Positions 1 to 10,214 of a stretch of DNA of 48,970 nucleotides are shown here, one piece after another. Numbering within the stretch: the stretch's first letter is position 1; the number at the start of each line of letters is the position of its first letter. The notes below the pieces were generated by a model. The model did not search any database and was not told the DNA's origin. It saw nothing but the letters and a program-made list of their open reading frames with translations. A program made the translations under genes and the position numbers. Source of the DNA: Salinivirgaceae bacterium (lineage in GTDB: Bacteria > Bacteroidota > Bacteroidia > Bacteroidales > SZUA-534); the NCBI GenBank assembly GCA_017557605.1, contig JAFYYJ010000104.1, positions 1-48,970 of the forward strand, in the 5' to 3' direction.

Positions 1-996
<996 letters not shown>

Positions 997-1161
997 AAGC
1001 GTGAAAATTTGGTGCGAAAATAATGTTTCTTTTTGGTTTTTGAAGGTTGGGAAGGTTGAGAAAGTTGAGCGAGGCGAAACGTTGTATGGCGCATAAACAA
1101 TTTGAGTTGGCAACAATATACTACCAACTCAAATCTTTTTAAAAGTCTTTTCCTACGAGAT

Positions 1162-2121
1162 TTATTGCCAAACGGTCGCTGTCGAGAGTATTTCGCTAAT
1201 TGTCTGTAACTTATTTATATCAAAGCTGACGCGGAAAAACAAAACATAGAATTTGTCTTTTTTTATGAAATAGCGGCCTTCAGCCATTGAATCAGCATTT
1301 GTTGAATAATACAGCAAGCCTACTTCCGACTCTTCATTGTAGATTCGTTCAAGATTGTCATATATTTTTGCAACGCTATCGGTTTTTACGTACGACGCAG
1401 AGGTCTCGGGAACCAAAAATGGCTCTTTATATACGCTGTCAACATTGTAAACAGTATCTACGGCGTAATACGCAGTATTACTTTCAATATAAATCTTTTG
1501 CTCGTCAGAATATAGTTGGAAATTGGTGTCACAATCACCGTGATTTTGGACGCAAGTGAACCCTTCGGGATGAGTGATTGTGGCAAAACCTATTCTAAAT
1601 ATATCAATATAACCATCTACTACGAAGCAACCAAAAGGTGGTGGTGTCACGTAACTCTCAGAATTATTATGATAGTCGATAAACACCGATACCGAACCCG
1701 TATCGGGGACGGTAAAAATGCCTTTCACCACAGTGTAATCAGGATTCAACGATATTCCATAATAAAAATAGGCTTCATAGGAATGCTCGCCAGGTTCCAA
1801 GTTAAGATAGACTTTCGTGTCGGTTAATTCTTCATAATGGGGCTTCATACCGAGGTAACGATTATCATACAGAGTGTAATTAGCCTCCCTATCGATATGA
1901 AAATTATCGATTAGGTTGCCAGGCCACACACCAACCTGAACACTATCAACAAATACGAGGAACGTAGGGTTTGTGACGTTTTTGAAATCAGCAATTTTGG
2001 AATCGAAGATGCAATTGTATTGTTCTTTTGGTTCTTCGGGCGCAACGGGTTCATCGTTGTCTTTTTTGCAGCTGGCAAACGCTGCGACAAGCAATAATGC
2101 AATTAATGATTTGTATTTCAT
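1162..2121 (-). CDS. Hypothetical secreted lipoprotein, 319 aa
   Basis: A short charged N-terminus, a hydrophobic stretch and the lipobox FASC followed by KKDNDEP mark this as an SPII lipoprotein; the acidic residues after the cysteine are common in Bacteroidetes lipoproteins. The mature part is rich in Tyr, Asp and Val with alternating hydrophobic residues, which suggests beta structure, but I recognise no family. It lies between metG and the M1 aminopeptidase on the same strand, about 80 bases after the aminopeptidase stop, and could be read through from it. No function is assigned. Confidence 0.8.
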   Translation of the reverse strand: MKYKSLIALLLVAAFASCKKDNDEPVAPEEPKEQYNCIFDSKIADFKNVTNPTFLVFVDSVQVGVWPGNLIDNFHIDREANYTLYDNRYLGMKPHYEELTDTKVYLNLEPGEHSYEAYFYYGISLNPDYTVVKGIFTVPDTGSVSVFIDYHNNSESYVTPPPFGCFVVDGYIDIFRIGFATITHPEGFTCVQNHGDCDTNFQLYSDEQKIYIESNTAYYAVDTVYNVDSVYKEPFLVPETSASYVKTDSVAKIYDNLERIYNEESEVGLLYYSTNADSMAEGRYFIKKDKFYVLFFRVSFDINKLQTISEILSTATVWQ

Positions 2122-2200
2122 AACGGAATTTGTTTTTTGTCAGTCACAAACATATGAATTTTTGGTGAGGGAAAAAGATAGGCGGAACAGCACAAAATCA

Positions 2201-3835
2201 TCAGTTCCGCTTGTTGTTCTTTTTTCTTTGCCAAGTGCCGAGAATGTTTTTGTTGGGGTCGAAAATCACATTATAAACCTTGAAATCGGATTCCACAACA
2301 AACTGTTGCTGAGGCGATGTAAGATGCAGACGAACATCTTTTCTCGCATTCTTACCCACAAGTCTGACGGTTAAATGCATCGGGAAAAAATCAGAGTCGG
2401 AGTCTTTGGTTTTGACAGTCGATTGTTGTATGTCGATGGTTGTTTTACCTGTCTGACTGTTGTCGAAATCCACTGTGAATTGCGGGTATCCGCCGCCGTA
2501 TATCCAGAGGTTGAAGAAATCGACAAGTGATGTGTCGGCGGCTTGTTCAAAGCATTGCCTGGCATCTTCTATAGTAGAGAAACCGTTGCCGAAACGTTCC
2601 AAAATCATCCTACAGCCTTGTTGGAACGCCGGCTCGCCAATTTCGTCGCGCAACATAACAAGCACCATTGCGCCCTTTCTATAAGTTGTCGCCTCATCGA
2701 AAATTGTATCGTGGCTTGTGGTGTCGGTCACATAAACCGTGCCTTTGGCTTGCAGTGCGTTGCTGATGGTGTAATCGTGCCAACCTTCGACAACATAGGG
2801 CATCAAACGCTCAAGAATCAGCAACTCGCCAAATGTGGCAAAACCCTCGTTTATCCAAATACTACTCCAACCTTTACAGGTAACGTGGTTGCCGAACCAT
2901 TGGTGTGCCAATTCGTGTGCCATAAGAGCAAGGTTATCTGCATCGGTAAGGAATGACATTGTCTGGTGCTCCATACTTATATCGCCGCCAATTTCAGCCT
3001 GCCCGTACTTTTCGTCAGCAAACGGATAAGGAGCGAAATAGTCGCTGAAGATGTTTATCATCGTGTTGAGGTTGGTCATCATTCTCCTCACACTCAACGA
3101 ATTCGATGGCCAATAGTAGTGAACAAGCGGCACTGTATCGCCAGTGGATAGCACTGATTGTCCTTCTTTTGTCAGATAATTTCCCACAGCCACTCCAATA
3201 GTATAATAATTGAGCGGATGGCGCACGCTGAAATGCGTAGTGTGTTCGTTTTCGTCGGCCACATCGCTAATAATCACACCGTTAGCCGCCACTTTGTACT
3301 CTATAGGACAAGTCACGTTGATATCCATTGAATCAATTTTATCGAGTAGATTCTGCCGGCAAGGCCACCAATCGCGCGCGCCGTATGGTGCTGATAGTGT
3401 CCAGATGGTGTGCTCTTCACGATTTGTGCCAATGGAACCCAACCCCGTCGACTTAAGTTCGCCATGATAGTAAACCACCACGGAATCGGTTACACCTTGT
3501 GTTAAGACGTCAGGTAGCGTCACGGTCAGGCTGTCGCCAGAATGGCTGAAAACGAGTTGTCTGTTGTGGCTTACAACACTATCAACTTGCAAATGCCTTA
3601 CAAGGTCGAAGCCAAGGGTCCTTATTTTACTATCCGCAGACTTAAAATATGTGGCCACGGCACCTTTTATGAACATAGTATCGGGCCTCATCCACCAATG
3701 TGCGCGACAATAGGTTATGTCAATTGCTGCGGAGTCCTCGAGTTCGTCTAATGCTGCAGTAGATTGTCCGTTGCCGCTGCAACCAACCAACACGGCGGCA
3801 AGCATCGCTATAAATAAGAATTTGATTTTAAGCAT
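2201..3835 (-). CDS. M1-family metallopeptidase, membrane lipoprotein
   Basis: Predicted zinc aminopeptidase of the gluzincin M1 clan. The core is HELAHQW (HExxH zinc ligands) followed 18 residues later by the third ligand in NEGFA. A DWWPC segment and GGDISMEH upstream fit the M1 exopeptidase region, although the classical GxMEN motif is replaced by a variant. The ATG at 3835 was chosen over an upstream ATG at 3964 because it gives a compact signal ending in the lipobox LVGC, so the enzyme is probably anchored in the periplasm or at the surface and trims peptides there. At 544 residues it is shorter than ERAP-type M1 enzymes, lacking the large C-terminal helical domain. Confidence 0.88.
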   Translation of the reverse strand: MLKIKFLFIAMLAAVLVGCSGNGQSTAALDELEDSAAIDITYCRAHWWMRPDTMFIKGAVATYFKSADSKIRTLGFDLVRHLQVDSVVSHNRQLVFSHSGDSLTVTLPDVLTQGVTDSVVVYYHGELKSTGLGSIGTNREEHTIWTLSAPYGARDWWPCRQNLLDKIDSMDINVTCPIEYKVAANGVIISDVADENEHTTHFSVRHPLNYYTIGVAVGNYLTKEGQSVLSTGDTVPLVHYYWPSNSLSVRRMMTNLNTMINIFSDYFAPYPFADEKYGQAEIGGDISMEHQTMSFLTDADNLALMAHELAHQWFGNHVTCKGWSSIWINEGFATFGELLILERLMPYVVEGWHDYTISNALQAKGTVYVTDTTSHDTIFDEATTYRKGAMVLVMLRDEIGEPAFQQGCRMILERFGNGFSTIEDARQCFEQAADTSLVDFFNLWIYGGGYPQFTVDFDNSQTGKTTIDIQQSTVKTKDSDSDFFPMHLTVRLVGKNARKDVRLHLTSPQQQFVVESDFKVYNVIFDPNKNILGTWQRKKNNKRN

Positions 3836-3962
3836 AATATTAAACTCTTGGTTTGAAATCACAGTATTACCTTTACCGTTTCTGCGATGTCCGTTGATAT
3901 GGTATTGGTAAACAACGATGCGTAAATATATAAAATACACAGCATTAGTGGCGTTGTTTAAC

Positions 3963-3986
3963 AAAAAAAGGCCGTCCGCTACGGAC
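3963..3986 (-). terminator. Rho-independent terminator after radA
   Basis: Read on the minus strand, GTCCG-TAG-CGGAC forms a tight hairpin followed by GGCC and a run of seven T. It lies 16 bases past the radA stop. The stem is only five base pairs, so strength is uncertain. Confidence 0.6.
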
Positions 3987-4001
3987 TACTTCCTTAATTT
4001 A

Positions 4002-5369
4002 TCACCCGTTTCCAAAAGCGGCTGCAATTACCTGCTCAATCTTATCGACAAAGCGGATTTCGATGTTGTACTTCGAAGGTTGGATGTTTTTAGGTTGGTT
4101 GGGCACAAAAATGCGCTTGTAGCCGAGTTTGTCGGCTTCGGCAATGCGCTGCTCGATGCGTGCCGTGGGGCGGATTTCGCCCGAAAGGCCGACCTCGCCG
4201 GCAAAGCAGTCACCCTGGCGCAGCGCACGGTCAACATCCGATGACAGAATGGCGCAGATGACAGCCAAATCGAGTGCCGGGTCGATGACCTTCAGGCCGC
4301 CGGCCAAGTTCAGGAACACGTCTTTTGTGGCAAGTTTGAAGTTGGCGCGTTTCTCGAGCACGGCCAGAAGCATGTTGAGTCTCCGCGAATCGAAACCGGT
4401 TGTGGAGCGCTGCGGAGTGCCGTAAACGGCCGTGCTGACAAGTGCCTGAACCTCAACCATAAACGGGCGCACGCCTTCAAGTGTTGCGGCTGTCGAAACG
4501 CCGCTGTACTGCTCGCGGTGGGTGCCAAGCAGAAATTCCGACGGGTTCTGAACCTCCTGCAGCCCTTCTTCGCCCATTTCGAAAATGCCGATTTCTGAAG
4601 TTGAGCCGAAACGGTTCTTATGGGCGCGTAATATCCTGTAAAAGAAACGGTTGTCACCTTCAAACTGCAAAACGGTGTCCACCACATGCTCAAGCACTTT
4701 GGGGCCGGCCAGTGAGCCGTCTTTGGTGATGTGACCTACGATTATCACAGGTGTCGATGTCTCTTTTGCATATTGTTGCAGTTGCGATGCACTTTCGCGA
4801 ATCTGCGACACTGTGCCTGGCGATGACTCAATATAGTCTGTGCGCAGGGTTTGGATTGAATCTACAATCAGCAGGTCGGGTTTGAGTGTGCGAGCCTGAG
4901 CAATAATGTTTTCGCACGATATTTCAGCCAGAAAATAGATGTTCTCGTCATGAACTTTGAGGCGTGTGGCACGCATCTTAATTTGCTCAGCGCTCCCCTC
5001 GCCCGAGACGTATAGCACCGTTCCTTGAAACCGTCCTGCCACTTGCAGCAGCAGTGTCGATTTGCCGATGCCCGGCTCGCCTCCGAACAGCACCACAACG
5101 CCTGGAACCAGTCCGCCGCCAAGCACGCGGTCGAACTCAGAGCTTTGCGTGGAGCGCCGCTGCTGACGGTTCTCAGCAATGTCTTTTATCAGTATGGGTA
5201 ATGAGCCGGTTGCCGCACGTCCTACTGCGGTGGTCGATTTCGAATTTGAAACTTGTTGGATTTCTTCGTTATAAGTGTTCCATTCGCCGCATGACGGACA
5301 ACGTCCTATCCATGTAGAGGATGTGGCTCCGCAATTGCTGCAGACATAAATGGATTTCGGTTTGGGCAT
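4002..5369 (-). CDS. radA: DNA repair ATPase RadA
   Basis: RadA is a RecA-like branch-migration helicase for recombinational repair. The 455-residue protein has the full architecture: an N-terminal four-cysteine zinc finger (CSNC...CPSC, residues about 9-30), a RecA core with Walker A GGEPGIGKST near residue 95, the RadA-specific KNRFG motif near residue 250, and a C-terminal Lon-protease-like domain. Its start is three bases after the stop of the upstream lipoprotein gene, so the two are cotranscribed. Length and motifs match the family; nothing is missing. Confidence 0.97.
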   Translation of the reverse strand: MPKPKSIYVCSNCGATSSTWIGRCPSCGEWNTYNEEIQQVSNSKSTTAVGRAATGSLPILIKDIAENRQQRRSTQSSEFDRVLGGGLVPGVVVLFGGEPGIGKSTLLLQVAGRFQGTVLYVSGEGSAEQIKMRATRLKVHDENIYFLAEISCENIIAQARTLKPDLLIVDSIQTLRTDYIESSPGTVSQIRESASQLQQYAKETSTPVIIVGHITKDGSLAGPKVLEHVVDTVLQFEGDNRFFYRILRAHKNRFGSTSEIGIFEMGEEGLQEVQNPSEFLLGTHREQYSGVSTAATLEGVRPFMVEVQALVSTAVYGTPQRSTTGFDSRRLNMLLAVLEKRANFKLATKDVFLNLAGGLKVIDPALDLAVICAILSSDVDRALRQGDCFAGEVGLSGEIRPTARIEQRIAEADKLGYKRIFVPNQPKNIQPSKYNIEIRFVDKIEQVIAAAFGNG

Positions 5370-5372
5370 AAG

Positions 5373-5816
5373 CTACTGCTTTACCATCTCGATACGCAGG
5401 TAAGCGCCGCCGGTTGTGCCATCGGGGAGTTTGCGGCGGGTCATCTTATAGCGCTTCTTTTTTTTCAGTTCGTCAATCCAATAAGTGCCTCTGATGTCTT
5501 TTGAGCCGACAACAAAATCGTCATCGTCGCCCGTTGTGCTAGATATGACAAGCGTTTTGCCTTCAGTGTAATAGGTGTACTGATTGGTTGACAAGGTGTC
5601 GGTGCGCTCGCCAACAGAGTCGAGACCCACAACGTATGTCTCCAGAATGTCGCCCGCATAGAACAGCCAGTATTTAATCTCGCAGCTGTCGGGGGCGGTA
5701 AACGGAATCTGCTTCCAAAGGCCTATCATTTTGTCCTGACGGTCGATTTTGCAGGTTGCAAAGCAAAGAAGCACAGCAACAAACGGAATTATTATTTTGA
5801 GTGTCTTCATATTCAT
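5373..5816 (-). CDS. Small lipoprotein, lipocalin-like
   Basis: A 147-residue protein with an N-terminal hydrophobic segment and a cysteine followed by KIDRQDK, consistent with an SPII lipoprotein. After the signal, GLWKQ followed by alternating beta-like stretches and a late GTYWIDELKKKKRYKMTRR segment resembles the short lipocalin-like domains common in Bacteroidales (G-x-W near the first strand). A second Met two residues in (MNMK) is an equal start candidate. It directly precedes radA. The ligand is unknown and the family call is tentative. Confidence 0.75.
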   Translation of the reverse strand: MNMKTLKIIIPFVAVLLCFATCKIDRQDKMIGLWKQIPFTAPDSCEIKYWLFYAGDILETYVVGLDSVGERTDTLSTNQYTYYTEGKTLVISSTTGDDDDFVVGSKDIRGTYWIDELKKKKRYKMTRRKLPDGTTGGAYLRIEMVKQ

Positions 5817-5933
5817 ACGCGTTTTTGAATTGCTAAAAATATCAAATATGGTGTATTGTATGACAATTTTTTACGTATGGCCTCTTTTTGTTGTCGAAAT
5901 GCGGTAACTTTCAGTCCGACAATCCGAAACGTT

Positions 5934-6287
5934 TTAATCGATTAGCAGATTTGTAGCCGTGTCGGGGAAGATGAATGTCGGTTTGAAGTGTTTTGCCTCC
6001 TCAAAATCCATTTGAGCGTAAGAGATGATGACCACCACGTCGCCGACAACAGCCTTGCGGGCGGCCGGTCCGTTGAGGCAGATGCAGCCCGAGCCGCGCT
6101 TGCCTTTGATGATGTATGTCTCAAGACGCTCGCCGTTGTTCACGTTGACAACCTGAACCTTCTCATTCTCAATCATATTGGCGGCGTTCAGCAAATCCTC
6201 GTCAATGGTGATGCTGCCAACATATTCCAGATTGGCCTCGGTAACGGTAACCTTATGGATTTTCGATTTTACAACTTCGATATTCAT
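5934..6287 (-). CDS. panD: Aspartate 1-decarboxylase
   Basis: Makes beta-alanine from L-aspartate for pantothenate and CoA synthesis. The 117-residue proenzyme has the expected self-cleavage site Gly24-Ser25 in YVGSITID; cleavage generates the pyruvoyl cofactor on Ser25. The later NGPAARK and [12 protein letters not shown] segments are the conserved active-site and C-terminal parts. It lies 123 bases downstream of panC on the same strand, with its own -7 box in the gap. panC joins beta-alanine to pantoate, so the two genes act in consecutive steps. Confidence 0.97.
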   Translation of the reverse strand: MNIEVVKSKIHKVTVTEANLEYVGSITIDEDLLNAANMIENEKVQVVNVNNGERLETYIIKGKRGSGCICLNGPAARKAVVGDVVVIISYAQMDFEEAKHFKPTFIFPDTATNLLID

Positions 6288-6314
6288 TTCAGAAGCGCGT
6301 GTTTTTTAACGGCG

Positions 6315-6322
6315 CAAAAGTA
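6315..6322 (-). promoter_or_regulatory. Bacteroidetes-type -7 box for panD
   Basis: TACTTTTG on the minus strand matches the TAnnTTTG consensus, 27 bases before the panD start codon. No clear TTG -33 element is visible at the usual distance. Confidence 0.5.
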
Positions 6323-6410
6323 ATAAAAGTTATAAGGCGATTAACTTTTTATTCGTTTTCTGCGTTTCCACCTGAATAACAACGACTTAAAACCACCACA
6401 AAGCTGTTTT

Positions 6411-7247
6411 TCAGAGCACGAAGTTGTCGATAAGGCGGATTTTGCCAGCCCAGACGGCGATGCAGATTATCGGTTTTTCGGCTTCTGTCAGTTTTTCAAC
6501 CGGCATCAGCGTGTCAAAGTTGACTATCTGAACATATTCTGTTTTAAGCAGTTGCGTTGCGTCAATGGTCGATGTTATCCATTGGCAGAGCTGCTCGGGT
6601 GTGCAGTCACGCTTTTTTGCAGCCTCGGCCAGCGTCTGATGAATTTTTGGGGCAATGGCGCGGTATTGCGGTTCAAGCAGCATGTTGCGCGAGCTCTTGG
6701 CCAGACCGTCGGCCTCGCGGATAATGGGACAAGGCACAATTTCAAGCTTCATATTCAGTTGCTTAACCATAGCTTTAATTATCGCAACCTGCTGAAAATC
6801 TTTAAGTCCGAAGAAAGCCTTGTCGGGTTTGACGGCATCGAAAAGCTTGCTGACAATCTGAGCCACACCGTTGAAATGTCCGGGACGGTGCTCGCCTTCC
6901 ATAACCTTGTCGAGGTTGCCAAACGAGAACTGGCGGGTGTCGGGCTCGGGATACATCTCCTCAACCTCAGGCGTGAAGACAACGTTGCAGCCGGCTTTCT
7001 CAAGCAGAGCACAGTCCTTCTCAACGCAGCGCGGATAGTTGGCAAGGTCGTTCTTGTCGTTGAACTGCGTTGGATTGACAAAAATGCTGACAACGGTTAT
7101 GTCGCAGCTCTCTGTCGATTTGGCCACAAGCGACAAATGTCCCTCGTGCAAGGCGCCCATTGTCGGCACAAACCCTATGGTTTTCTGTTGGTTACGAAAT
7201 TGCTGCAAACAGTCGGCAAGTTCCGATTTAGTCTTGATTACTTTCAT
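6411..7247 (-). CDS. panC: Pantothenate synthetase
   Basis: Condenses pantoate and beta-alanine with ATP in the cytoplasm. At 278 residues it has the normal length. PTMGALHEGHLSL contains the HxGH nucleotide-binding motif near residues 34-37, FVNPTQF follows, HRPGHFNGV and FGLKDFQQ are the core substrate-binding segments, and LAKSSRN is the KMSKS-like loop. It starts at ATG 7247, divergent from nusB, and lies upstream of panD. Confidence 0.97.
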   Translation of the reverse strand: MKVIKTKSELADCLQQFRNQQKTIGFVPTMGALHEGHLSLVAKSTESCDITVVSIFVNPTQFNDKNDLANYPRCVEKDCALLEKAGCNVVFTPEVEEMYPEPDTRQFSFGNLDKVMEGEHRPGHFNGVAQIVSKLFDAVKPDKAFFGLKDFQQVAIIKAMVKQLNMKLEIVPCPIIREADGLAKSSRNMLLEPQYRAIAPKIHQTLAEAAKKRDCTPEQLCQWITSTIDATQLLKTEYVQIVNFDTLMPVEKLTEAEKPIICIAVWAGKIRLIDNFVL

Positions 7248-7378
7248 TTTTTAGTTTTTGAAAATCGCTGCAAAAGAAATCAAATTAACACAAACGTAAA
7301 CAGAAAACATGAACACAATCTTTTCATGAGTTTCAACAAATTTTTCTCCTTCCTCCACTTACCACTCAAAAAAGCCTT

Positions 7379-7386
7379 TATCTTTG
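7379..7386 (+). promoter_or_regulatory. Bacteroidetes -7 box for the nusB operon
   Basis: TATCTTTG followed by CAGC is a perfect TAnnTTTG match 36 bases before the nusB ATG, in the divergent gap with panC. A -33 TTG is not obvious. Confidence 0.6.
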
Positions 7387-7422
7387 CAGCAAAATTTTGG
7401 ATAACATTTAAGGCTCTTTCAA

Positions 7423-8367
7423 ATGATTAGCAGACGATTAATAAGAGTAAAAGTTCTTCAGCTTCTCTACGCGTATTTCAACGGCAACAACAGCGACGAC
7501 TTGTCGAGGTACGAAAAGGAACTGGAAAAAAGCATCGAGAAATCGTACGACCTTTATCATCTTTTCTTTTTGCTGCTGATAGATGTCAACCGTTACGCGC
7601 AAGAGCAGATTGACCTGCGCAAGGCCAAACTGAGGGCCACGGCCGACGACCTCAACCCAAACACCAAATTCATCGATAACAAGATTATCAAGCAGTTGGA
7701 GCAAACCGAAAGTTTATCGGTTTATGCCGACAGCAATCACCTGAACTGGAACAGCGTGCCGGAGCTTGTCAAGCACATCTACACCACAATGGTCGGCTCC
7801 GACAGCTACAAAAAATATATGGACGAGGAACCGTCGTACGAGTCTGACCGCAAGTTTGTTATGAACTTCTTCAACGAGTATATGGTTGACGACGACATGC
7901 TCTATCAGGTGCTTGAGGAAAACTCCATTTACTGGAACGATGACACTGAGTTTGTGCTGAGCATGAACATCAAAACCATTGAGAGACTCAAAGCCGATGC
8001 CGAGAAGGTGTCGCTGATGAAACTCTACAAAAACGACGACGACCGTCGCTTTACAACCGATTTGTTCTGCAAGACCATTCTGCGGCATGCTGAAAACGAG
8101 GCTCTTGTGCGCTCACACATCAAAAACTGGGACTTGGAGCGTCTGGCGCAAATGGACCTTCTGATAATCGAAATGGCGCTGGTTGAGGTGACATCGTTCG
8201 AGAACATACCGATTAAAGTGAGCATGAACGAGTATATCGACCTTGCCCGCTTCTACAGCACTGAGCGCAGCAACGCCTTTGTCAACGGCATATTGGACAA
8301 GATTGTCAACCAGCTGAAGGCCGAAGGAAAAATTAAGAAGACAGGACGCGGACTTATTGAAGAGTGA
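7423..8367 (+). CDS. nusB: Transcription antitermination factor NusB, long Bacteroidetes form
   Basis: NusB binds boxA RNA with NusE/S10 in rRNA antitermination. The NusB fold is in the C-terminal half: NWDLERLAQMDLLIIEMAL and the FVNGILDKI ending near residue 295 are the family signature. At 314 residues it is about twice the E. coli length because of an N-terminal extension in which MISRRLIRVKVLQLLYAY keeps the first NusB helix. The next gene starts inside its stop codon (TGATG), so translation is coupled. Confidence 0.93.
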   Translation: MISRRLIRVKVLQLLYAYFNGNNSDDLSRYEKELEKSIEKSYDLYHLFFLLLIDVNRYAQEQIDLRKAKLRATADDLNPNTKFIDNKIIKQLEQTESLSVYADSNHLNWNSVPELVKHIYTTMVGSDSYKKYMDEEPSYESDRKFVMNFFNEYMVDDDMLYQVLEENSIYWNDDTEFVLSMNIKTIERLKADAEKVSLMKLYKNDDDRRFTTDLFCKTILRHAENEALVRSHIKNWDLERLAQMDLLIIEMALVEVTSFENIPIKVSMNEYIDLARFYSTERSNAFVNGILDKIVNQLKAEGKIKKTGRGLIEE

Positions 8368-8789
8368 TGAAAAAAGCGTTGCGAATCGGCTCCTTTTTTC
8401 TAGTTCTGGCATTGTGTGCGGCGGCCATGGCAGGCTGCTCGGGACGGAAACAGGAACAATCGGCCGTCAAGGGGACACCGCAAATCAATTTCGACGAGAA
8501 CTTCTACGATTTCGGGACTATAGCGCAAGGCGAAAAAGTGTCACATACGTTCAAATTCCGCAATATTGGCAGCGGACAGCTTGTAATAACAGATGTCACA
8601 ACAAGTTGCGGCTGTACAGCGTCGAAATACTCGCTTGAGCCGGTGGCGCCGGGTGCCGAGGGCATTGTCGAGGTCATTTTTGACAGCTACGGACGCGAGG
8701 GCCGCCAGATGAAAAAAATAAGCGTTTGGACAAATTGTGGCAGCGACCCCGTTACTCTAAAGATTTTAACTAATATTGAAGCAAAATAA
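8367..8789 (+). CDS. DUF1573 lipoprotein
   Basis: A 140-residue SPII lipoprotein (lipobox AMAGC near residue 24) with one DUF1573 domain: FDFGTIAQGEKVSHTF-type start, the NIGSGQLVITDV segment and the signature TSCGCTA, ending in a beta strand. DUF1573 is an immunoglobulin-like ASH/MSP-related fold abundant in Bacteroidetes; its role is unknown. The ATG at 8367 overlaps the nusB stop; an upstream GTG at 8364 would add one residue. yajC follows 12 bases later, so it sits in an operon of nusB, this gene and yajC. Confidence 0.9.
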   Translation: MKKALRIGSFFLVLALCAAAMAGCSGRKQEQSAVKGTPQINFDENFYDFGTIAQGEKVSHTFKFRNIGSGQLVITDVTTSCGCTASKYSLEPVAPGAEGIVEVIFDSYGREGRQMKKISVWTNCGSDPVTLKILTNIEAK

Positions 8790-8801
8790 ATTTTATACAT
8801 T

Positions 8802-9125
8802 ATGAACTTTTTAAGCATTTTTCTAGAGGCGGCACCAGGTGCCGGAGGCGGTGCCAGCTCGCTTATAATGCTGGTTGCCATTATCGCAATTTTCTATTTC
8901 TTCATGATTCGTCCGCAGCAGAAGAAGCAGAAGGAAGTGAATGAGTTCCGCAAAGCCTTGAAAAAAGGCGACAAGGTGCTGACTGTTGGTGGCATCTACG
9001 GAATAATTGCCGAGGTTAAAGAGACAACCGTGTTGCTCGACGTGTCCAATGGCGTTCTTATCAAAGTTGATAAGGCCGGTTTGGTTAAAGACAACAGCGA
9101 CGTGGCAGCCGCTCAGGCAAATTAG
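8802..9125 (+). CDS. yajC: Preprotein translocase accessory subunit YajC
   Basis: YajC associates with SecDF in the inner membrane and assists Sec export. The 107-residue protein has one transmembrane helix (about residues 19-36), followed by the family signature FFMIRPQQKKQKE and the GDKVLTVGGIYGII cytoplasmic domain. A glycine/alanine-rich stretch precedes the helix, as in other Bacteroidetes homologues. secDF is not nearby. A terminator-like hairpin follows. Confidence 0.95.
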   Translation: MNFLSIFLEAAPGAGGGASSLIMLVAIIAIFYFFMIRPQQKKQKEVNEFRKALKKGDKVLTVGGIYGIIAEVKETTVLLDVSNGVLIKVDKAGLVKDNSDVAAAQAN

Positions 9126-9148
9126 CCTTGCGCCAAGGCGTCGATTCA

Positions 9149-9202
9149 AGCCCGCAATATATTGTTCCGTAATCAGTTTCGGCCAACATTGCGGGCTTTT
9201 TC
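9149..9202 (+). terminator. Hairpin and T-run after yajC
   Basis: AGCCCGCAAT (9149-9158) pairs perfectly with ATTGCGGGCT (9188-9197), followed by a T-run. A second small hairpin GCCTTG-CGC-CAAGGC lies just upstream at 9125-9139. The 29-base loop is long, but the ten-pair stem plus T-run supports termination between yajC and the next gene. Confidence 0.65.
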
Positions 9203-9221
9203 AATCATTACAGCTTGAACA

Positions 9222-10214
9222 TTGAAACAGTCGAACTTCAATATTGTCCCCGGAATCAGAAAGAAGCTACGCTTCGACAAGCAGATGCTGCTCTACTTGG
9301 CGTTTGTGGTGCTTGCCTCTCTCATGTGGTTCTTCAACAAGCTGGGCGATGAGACCAACGACCGGCTGCTCTACCCCGTGACGTTCATCAACATGCCGGT
9401 ACAGAAGATTGTGGTGAACGGCCTGCCCGACAACTTCGAACTCACCGTGCAAGGCCGTGGTTGGGACATTTTGCGCTACAAAATGGGCAAATCGCCCGAG
9501 CCTATTGTCATCAACCTGAGCCGCCTCAACCATATTTTGTCGAAGGAGTCGACAATCGATTTCAGCCTTGCCACATCATCGCTGGCCGAGGAGATAAAAT
9601 CACAGCTGCCGGCCAACATCGTACTCAATGTCATTCAGCCCGACACCATTCATTTTGTGCTGTCGAACTACAGCGAAAAGCGCTTGCCGGTGGTGCCCGT
9701 ACTCGATTTGACCTTCGACCACCAATGTATGATTGACGGCGATATAACAGTGACACCCAGCGAGATAACCGTCAATGGTCCCGATATTATCCTCGACACT
9801 TTGGAGGTTATCCATACCAAACCTATTAGTGCTCGCAAGGTTCGCCGCAGCTTGCATAAGAATGTTGAGCTGGCGCCTGTTGACGGTGTGGCGCTGCGTG
9901 TGCGCAAGGTCGATGTCAGTGTGCCAGTGTCGAAATACACCGAGGAGAGTATTAGCATTCCGATTGACGTGGTGAACAAGCCCGACAGCTTGCGAGTGAA
10001 GCTGATGCCAGGCGTTGTCGACCTGAAATTCTGGGTGTCGATAAAAGACTATTCGCACATAAACCACGACGATTTCAAGGCCGAAGTTGATGTGCGCGAC
10101 GCAATGAAACAGATAGGACTTCAGGTGCCCGTAACTATTGCGCGGCAGCCGGCCAACGTCCGCAATGTGGTGATGAGCCCCGAGATTGTCAACTTTGTGT
10201 TGGAAACCAAATGA
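9222..10214 (+). CDS. YbbR-domain (CdaR-like) membrane protein
   Basis: A 330-residue protein with one N-terminal transmembrane helix (LLYLAFVVLASLMWFF, about residues 23-38) and an extracytoplasmic part of repeated YbbR-type beta domains; VTVTPSEITVNGP-like turns are typical. In Firmicutes YbbR proteins (CdaR) regulate the diadenylate cyclase CdaA, but no cdaA is nearby. The start is the TTG at 9222, because the next in-frame Met lies inside the membrane segment region. The last codon overlaps the coaE start (ATGA), which ties the two genes together. Confidence 0.82.
   Translation: MKQSNFNIVPGIRKKLRFDKQMLLYLAFVVLASLMWFFNKLGDETNDRLLYPVTFINMPVQKIVVNGLPDNFELTVQGRGWDILRYKMGKSPEPIVINLSRLNHILSKESTIDFSLATSSLAEEIKSQLPANIVLNVIQPDTIHFVLSNYSEKRLPVVPVLDLTFDHQCMIDGDITVTPSEITVNGPDIILDTLEVIHTKPISARKVRRSLHKNVELAPVDGVALRVRKVDVSVPVSKYTEESISIPIDVVNKPDSLRVKLMPGVVDLKFWVSIKDYSHINHDDFKAEVDVRDAMKQIGLQVPVTIARQPANVRNVVMSPEIVNFVLETK

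Noticed and set aside
6552..7430. 292-residue forward frame
   Set aside because: Antisense to panC and overlapping the nusB start; no family features.
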